Assembly: GCF_000814765.1 (NCBI RefSeq)
Contig: NZ_JWIC01000003.1
Location: 379,501 to 443,500 of the forward strand
Direction: 5' to 3'
DNA from: Pseudoalteromonas luteoviolacea
Lineage (GTDB): Bacteria; Pseudomonadota; Gammaproteobacteria; Enterobacterales; Alteromonadaceae
Length of the DNA: 64,000 bases
The notes beneath the pieces were generated by a model. It did not search any database and was not told the origin of the DNA. It saw only the letters and a program-made list of their open reading frames with translations. Made by a program: the position numbers and the translations under genes. Of this stretch, positions 57,401 to 63,400 are shown in pieces (the first letter of the stretch is position 1; each line of letters begins with the position of its first letter).

Positions 57401-60400
57401 CACTTTTGGCGCAAACACCTGCGCGACTTCTTGCGGCGTTTTATTGCTTATCAGTTGATCTTTGATCACCCCGGCACTGTGAATTATGCCTGTGATACCA
57501 CCATGTTTGGCTTTGAGGCTTGCAAACAGGGCGTTGACGTCATCATGATTGGCAATATCTAATGATACATAGCTCAATCTTGAATGCTCGCCTCCAAGTG
57601 CATCAAGGTGTGATTGAATCGCATCACTGTGTGCACGGCGGCCAACAAACACAATATGTGCTTGTTGAGTATGTTGAATGATTTCTTTGGCAAAGGTTTG
57701 ACCAAGCTGGCCAAGGCCGCCTGTTATGACATACACACCATCTTCTTTCCACGGCAAAGTGGTGGTGTCAACTTGCTGATAGGCTTGCAAGTCAAAGCTT
57801 AAAACCTGTCGCTGTCCTTGTTGGTAGCGTATGCAGGCGTCTTGTTTTTTTGCTTCATCCTCAACAAGGTGCTCAAAATTATTTGTATCATCAACGGCAA
57901 TTAGCTGAGTCTCAATATTGCTGTATTCAATGGCGGCTGTTTTCAGTACACCATTGAGTGCAGATAAAAGTGAGGTTTGGTCTTTCACTACAACTTGAAC
58001 AAGTAACTTGCTCGGCGTCTTTTTGGTGATGGTGCCTTGCTGTAGTTCGAGCTGCTTAAAATAGCCGATAAGTCCATTTGTATAGGTTTCTAATTGCGCT
58101 TGAGTTTCAGTGGCTGTGCAGCTTAGACGCGTGCTTGATACCGAGTATATTTCCGGTAAGTCATCACCAAGCAATACAACTTGACGATGATATGTCGCAG
58201 GCTCAGTAGAAGTTAACGGCTTGTCTGCCCAGTTTGCAGTGTAATGGAGCAGTGCGGACGGTGCAGTGGATGATTGTGCAGTTGGTGTGTGTGGTACAGG
58301 TTCAAACGCTTGCGTGTTTTGCTCGTTTGCGCTTGGACTATTAAAGTTGAGTGCAGCACTTGGCTCGCATTTTTCAGCTGATTTATGTGTACTTTTTTCT
58401 GGTAGCCAAAATGACGTTTTAGCGAACGGATAAGTGGGTAAACGTAATAGCGCTGGCGTTTGCTGTGCGTACAATAAAGGCCAATCGATGTCAGCACCAA
58501 CAACCCAAAGCGCCAGCAACTTGTTCAAGTCGCCTTGTTCTATCCAACGCATAAAGTCACTGCTATCCAGTGCGCTTAAAATTTCTTTACCTTGTTTGAC
58601 TTCTCCTTGCTTGTAGTGACCACGCGCCTTGTTTATAAATTGCGTCAGGCCATCTTGCACATCTGCAATGGTGCTTGCGGTAAATGCCATGCGATAGTCC
58701 ATCTCTTCACGGGCGCTTTGTAGCGTGAAGGCAAGGCTAGTTAGGGCGCTGTCTTGTACGTTTTTGCGTGTCAGCCATGACTTCAAGGCGTGTGCTTTGT
58801 CATTGAGTGACTCTTTGCTTTTGGCGCTAAGCGTGATGATCACAGGCAGCGAAACGGTGTTTTGCTGCTGTATAGGCTGAGGCAAATATTCTTCAAGTAC
58901 AACATGGGCGTTGGTGCCACTAAAGCTAAAGGAGCTCACCGCAGCACGGCGCTTTTGCCCGTTGTCGCTTTGCCATGCGATGGCTTCTTGGTTGACAAAA
59001 AATGGCGTGTTGTGCCAATTGATATGACTGTTGCCTTGCTCATAGTGAAGCGAGGCAGGAATAGTGCGGTGCTTCATGGCAAGTAGTGCTTTGATCACCC
59101 CTGCAATGCCCGCTGCGGTTAGGCAGTGGCCGATGTTGGTTTTGACCGAGCCCAGCGCACAAAACTCGTTGCTGTCGGTGTGGGCTCTGAATGCGCGGGT
59201 CAGCGCCTGAAACTCAATGGGGTCGCCCAGTTTTGTGCCTGTACCATGGGCTTCTATCATTTGAATTGAGTCGGGTGCGATATCAAAGCGTGCGTAAATA
59301 TCACGGTGCAATTGCTCTTGTGATAAAGAACTCGGTGCGGTGATCCCGCTGGTGGTGCCATCTTGATTGGTGGCAGAGCCTAGGATCACACCGTAAATGT
59401 GGTCGCCGTCGCGCTCGGCGTCTTCAAGTTTTTTCAGTACGAGCACACCTGCGCCTTCACCGGGCACAAAGCCATTAGCACGATCATCAAAGGTATAGCA
59501 TGTACCATCTGGGCTCAGCATGCCCGCTTTACCCGCATGAATGGAAAATTTAGGCGTGCATAAAGTAGCAACACCGCCGACTAGGGCGCTGCTGATCTCA
59601 TTGTTGTTTAAAGCTTGGCACGCACTGTGAAGGGCAACCAAAGAGGACGAACACGCCGTGTCTATGGCAAGGGCTGGGCCTTTTAAATTTAAAAAGTAAG
59701 AAACACGAGCTGGGATAACAGATCCTGCATTGCCCCAAAACACTTGTGCGGGCGCATCTTCTTCGGCCAAGCCAGCATAATCACTTTGCGCACAGCCCAA
59801 GTATACGCCGACATTTTGACCCGCAACTTTGGTGATCATATTGGCATCTTCTAATGCTTTATACGCTTCTTGCAAAAAGAGTCTTTGCTGTGGGTCCATG
59901 TACATGGCTTCTTGCGGCGTAATTGAGAAAAAGGGCGCGTCGAAGAGGCTGATGTCATTCAGCAAGCTGGCGTATTTGCTCCAGCTTTGCTGATTGTCAG
60001 TAAGGCGTGATAAATCCCATCGTGTTTGTGCTTTGACCGAGGTGTGTTTTTCCGCCAGCATGCTCCAAAACTCTTCGAGGTTGTCTGCATCACCAAATTG
60101 ACCGCTCATGCCCACAATGGCGATTTTACCTCTGTGAGTAGGTGCTTGTGTTGTTAAGTTTTCTTGCTCTGCTTGCACCACTTTGCTGTGTGAGCTGTGC
60201 TTGCGCAAGTTGTGCGTACTATCAGGACTTGGCTGCGCTTCAACCGCTTGTTCAGATGCGTTGCTGTCGCTTTGTGCTGGCATTACCGCTACTACCTGCT
60301 CTTTATGTTCTGCGATGATATAAGCACTCAATGTGTCAATTGATGGGTAATCAAATAGCAAGGTTGCTGGCAAGTTTACGTTAAACTTGGCATTGATCTC

Positions 60401-63400
60401 ATCCAGCATTTGAATGGCTAAAATAGAGTCTACCCCGTAGTCTGCAAATGACTCATCTGCGTCTAATTCGTTAGGAGCCATGTCTAGGGCGGCACTTGCA
60501 ATGTCAAATAGCGCATTGTGGACAAATTCAGTCAGCACAGAGGGATCTGTATTGTGTTGTGGTTGTTGTATTGATGTACTGCTCATACTCTGTGTTGCTT
60601 TGGGGTTGTCTCTTTTGTCTTTGTTCTTGGTGTGTGTTGGCGTTTTTGCTTGTAAAGAAAAGCCATCGCTCTGGGCGCAAAAAACTTGCTGAGGAGTGCT
60701 TGCATCGCCAGCGGCAAAGGCGTTTTCAAATCCAGTTTCATAAAGGGCTTGTTGCCAGTTTTCGATAGACAACATCGGCGAGCCTGCTAAGCGCAAGTGC
60801 GTATCTTGGCTTAGCCACCATCCTTCTAATAAGCCGAATGTCAGGTGTGTAAATAAGGAGGTGTGTACCACTTCATTGATAAGTAAAACACCGCCTTGCT
60901 TTAAGCAAGCTTTGGCATTTTGCAGGGTGTTTTTAATATCCGCAGTGGCGTGTAGAACGTTAGTGGCAATCACCACATCATAGCTGCCGATATCAATATT
61001 TTGACCTGCAAGAGGCTTGCTGATATCTAGGTATTTGGTATCAACAAATGGGTAATCAGTTTGATACTGCGCCTTGGCATGGTTAAAAAATGCTTTAGAT
61101 AAGTCGGTATAGGCGTATTCTTCGACTTGCCACGGTTTAAGCGCTGGTAAAACCGAGCGGGTCGTGCCGCCAGTACCTGCGCCAATTTCAAGCACGCGTA
61201 TTGATTCCAAGTTGGCTGTCGCCAAGTAGGTTTGCAGCTGCTCAATCAACACCGCATTTGCATAATCCGCAACCGGATTATTTTGATAAACCGCTTCGAC
61301 TAAGGCCATAGATGCATTAGGAAAGAGCGCATCTGTGGCTTTGATCTCGCCATTTAAAATGGCAGGCAAATTCGCCAAACAATTATCTAGTAGATTCTCT
61401 GATGGGGTTGAAGTATGGGTTGCTTCAACAGGTTGAATAACGCCATTTTGCATTAGCTGGTGCGCCTCTAAATAGCGCTCGGTCTCTGTCCACCACTTAC
61501 GGAAGTACTCAGGCAAAATGGCAAGGGCTTGTTCACGCTGGGCTGGGTGTTGCCAGCCAGCTTGGTGGAGCGCCGCGCAAAGTTGGTGTAGGTCAACCTG
61601 CGCTTTGCTATCTTGCTTAGGCGCTTGATATTTAGAGTTTTGCTTGGCGAGTGCGTGCTGCGCGCCTTGTGCACTAAAGCTCCGTAACTTAAAGGTATCG
61701 GTTAGTGCGGCTTGTGTGATTTTAAGCACGCCCGCTTGCGTTAAGTTTGAGCCCATCAAGTTGGCTAGTGCTTGCATGCCTTGTTCTGCCTCGATAGAGC
61801 CAATGCCCATAGCCGTCATTTTCTTTTGGTAGTACTCGTCTTGGACGACGCCCACAGAGCCCCAGTATCCCCAATTGATGATTTTAACTGGGCACTTATG
61901 TTGGTAAGTGCGAGCAAGTGAATCTAGATATACACACCCTGCGGCATAGTTACTTTGCCCCGCTGCAGGAGAAAACGACTGCATGGATGAAAAGAACAAG
62001 AAAAAGTCTAAATCTGCTTGGCTGAATACTTCCAGCGCGACTTCTCCGGTTTGCTGTTTGGCGTGATAGCTGCGGTTAAATTGCGCTTCCCCCATGTTTG
62101 TCAGCGTTTGGTCTTCTAGGTGTAAAATTGAATGCACCACACCATTTAAACTGCCAAATTGACGGGTGATGTCTTGATATGCACTTTCCATCGCATCTTT
62201 GTCACTGGCATCACATTGAATGTATACAGGGGCTTTACCAAGCTTTGCTAAGCGGTCAATATCGCTTTGAATGTCAGCATTTAGTTCACGGCGGCCAAGC
62301 CAGATGATTTGCGCATCGTGGTGCTTTATCATCCATTCGCTCCATACTTGGCCAAGACCGCCAGCCCCGCCCTGTACGAGATAGGTGCCTTGTTTTTGCA
62401 GACTCGCCTTGTTAGCTGTCGCATCTAGATAGGTGTGCTGCGCCAGCTCAAAGCTAAAGTATTGCCCGGTGCGATGCGCATATAAACCCGCAGGTAACAA
62501 CGTAAATTCACTTGGGATTGAGTCTAGTTGCTCTGCATCTATGATGCGCACCGTCCAGCTTGGGTATTCCTGTGCAACACTTTGCAGTAGGCCAATTAGG
62601 CCAGCACCTTCACAGTTAACTTGTTCATTTTGGCCAAAAACGGCTTGTGTTTGTTTTGTCACTAAGGTGATTGATAGTGGCTTGCCATCAAACCCGTCTG
62701 CCAACATACGCTTGAGTTGTTGGAATAAAGCCAGTGGCTGTGCGTACTCATCTTGTGCCAGCCAAACCAGCTGATTGGTGTCATTACTCTCTGTTAACCA
62801 ATCTGGTTTTAATGCCTGTGGCCCAAAATAAGCTGCGTGCGGTTCAGGAGACGTTGCAAAGTCGGGTGTGACTGCTTGCCAGCAAGGTGTGAGCGTGAGC
62901 AAGTCTTGTGTGCTTGGTTTGACAGCATCTAATGATACTTTTCGAGTTGAAAAGCCTTTAATACCCATAAGTAAATTGCCATCGAGATCACAAATATCCA
63001 AATCAAACTTTTGTGTGTTATCTGTATCGGTGCTTGTTTGCGTTGCTTTGACCCAGACTTCAGTGTGCTGTGCAGCACTTAATTGTTGTGCGTTGTAAAA
63101 ACATACTTGCTCGGTGGCAAATGGCAGGGCTGCGTGTGATTGGTCGGCAAATATGATTAAGGATTGCAACGCCGCATCGACGAGGGCTGGTGATAGGCCA
63201 AAGCCTTGGCTACACGATGATGGTACGGCCACTTTGGCGGTTGCTGTTGTACCTTGTTTACTTAACTGCTGTAGGCCTTGAAAGCGGGTGCCGTAGTCTA
63301 TGCCCATGTTTTTAAACGTGGCGTAAGCGTCACTCGGGGTAAGCAGCTGATCAGACTCGGTGGTTAATTCAAATAAGGTGACGGGCGCGCTGTGCTGTGA

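Noticed and set aside
45858..63098. Many plus-strand frames opposite the synthase
   Set aside because: All are shadows of the continuous minus-strand coding frame; none has a domain or ribosome site.
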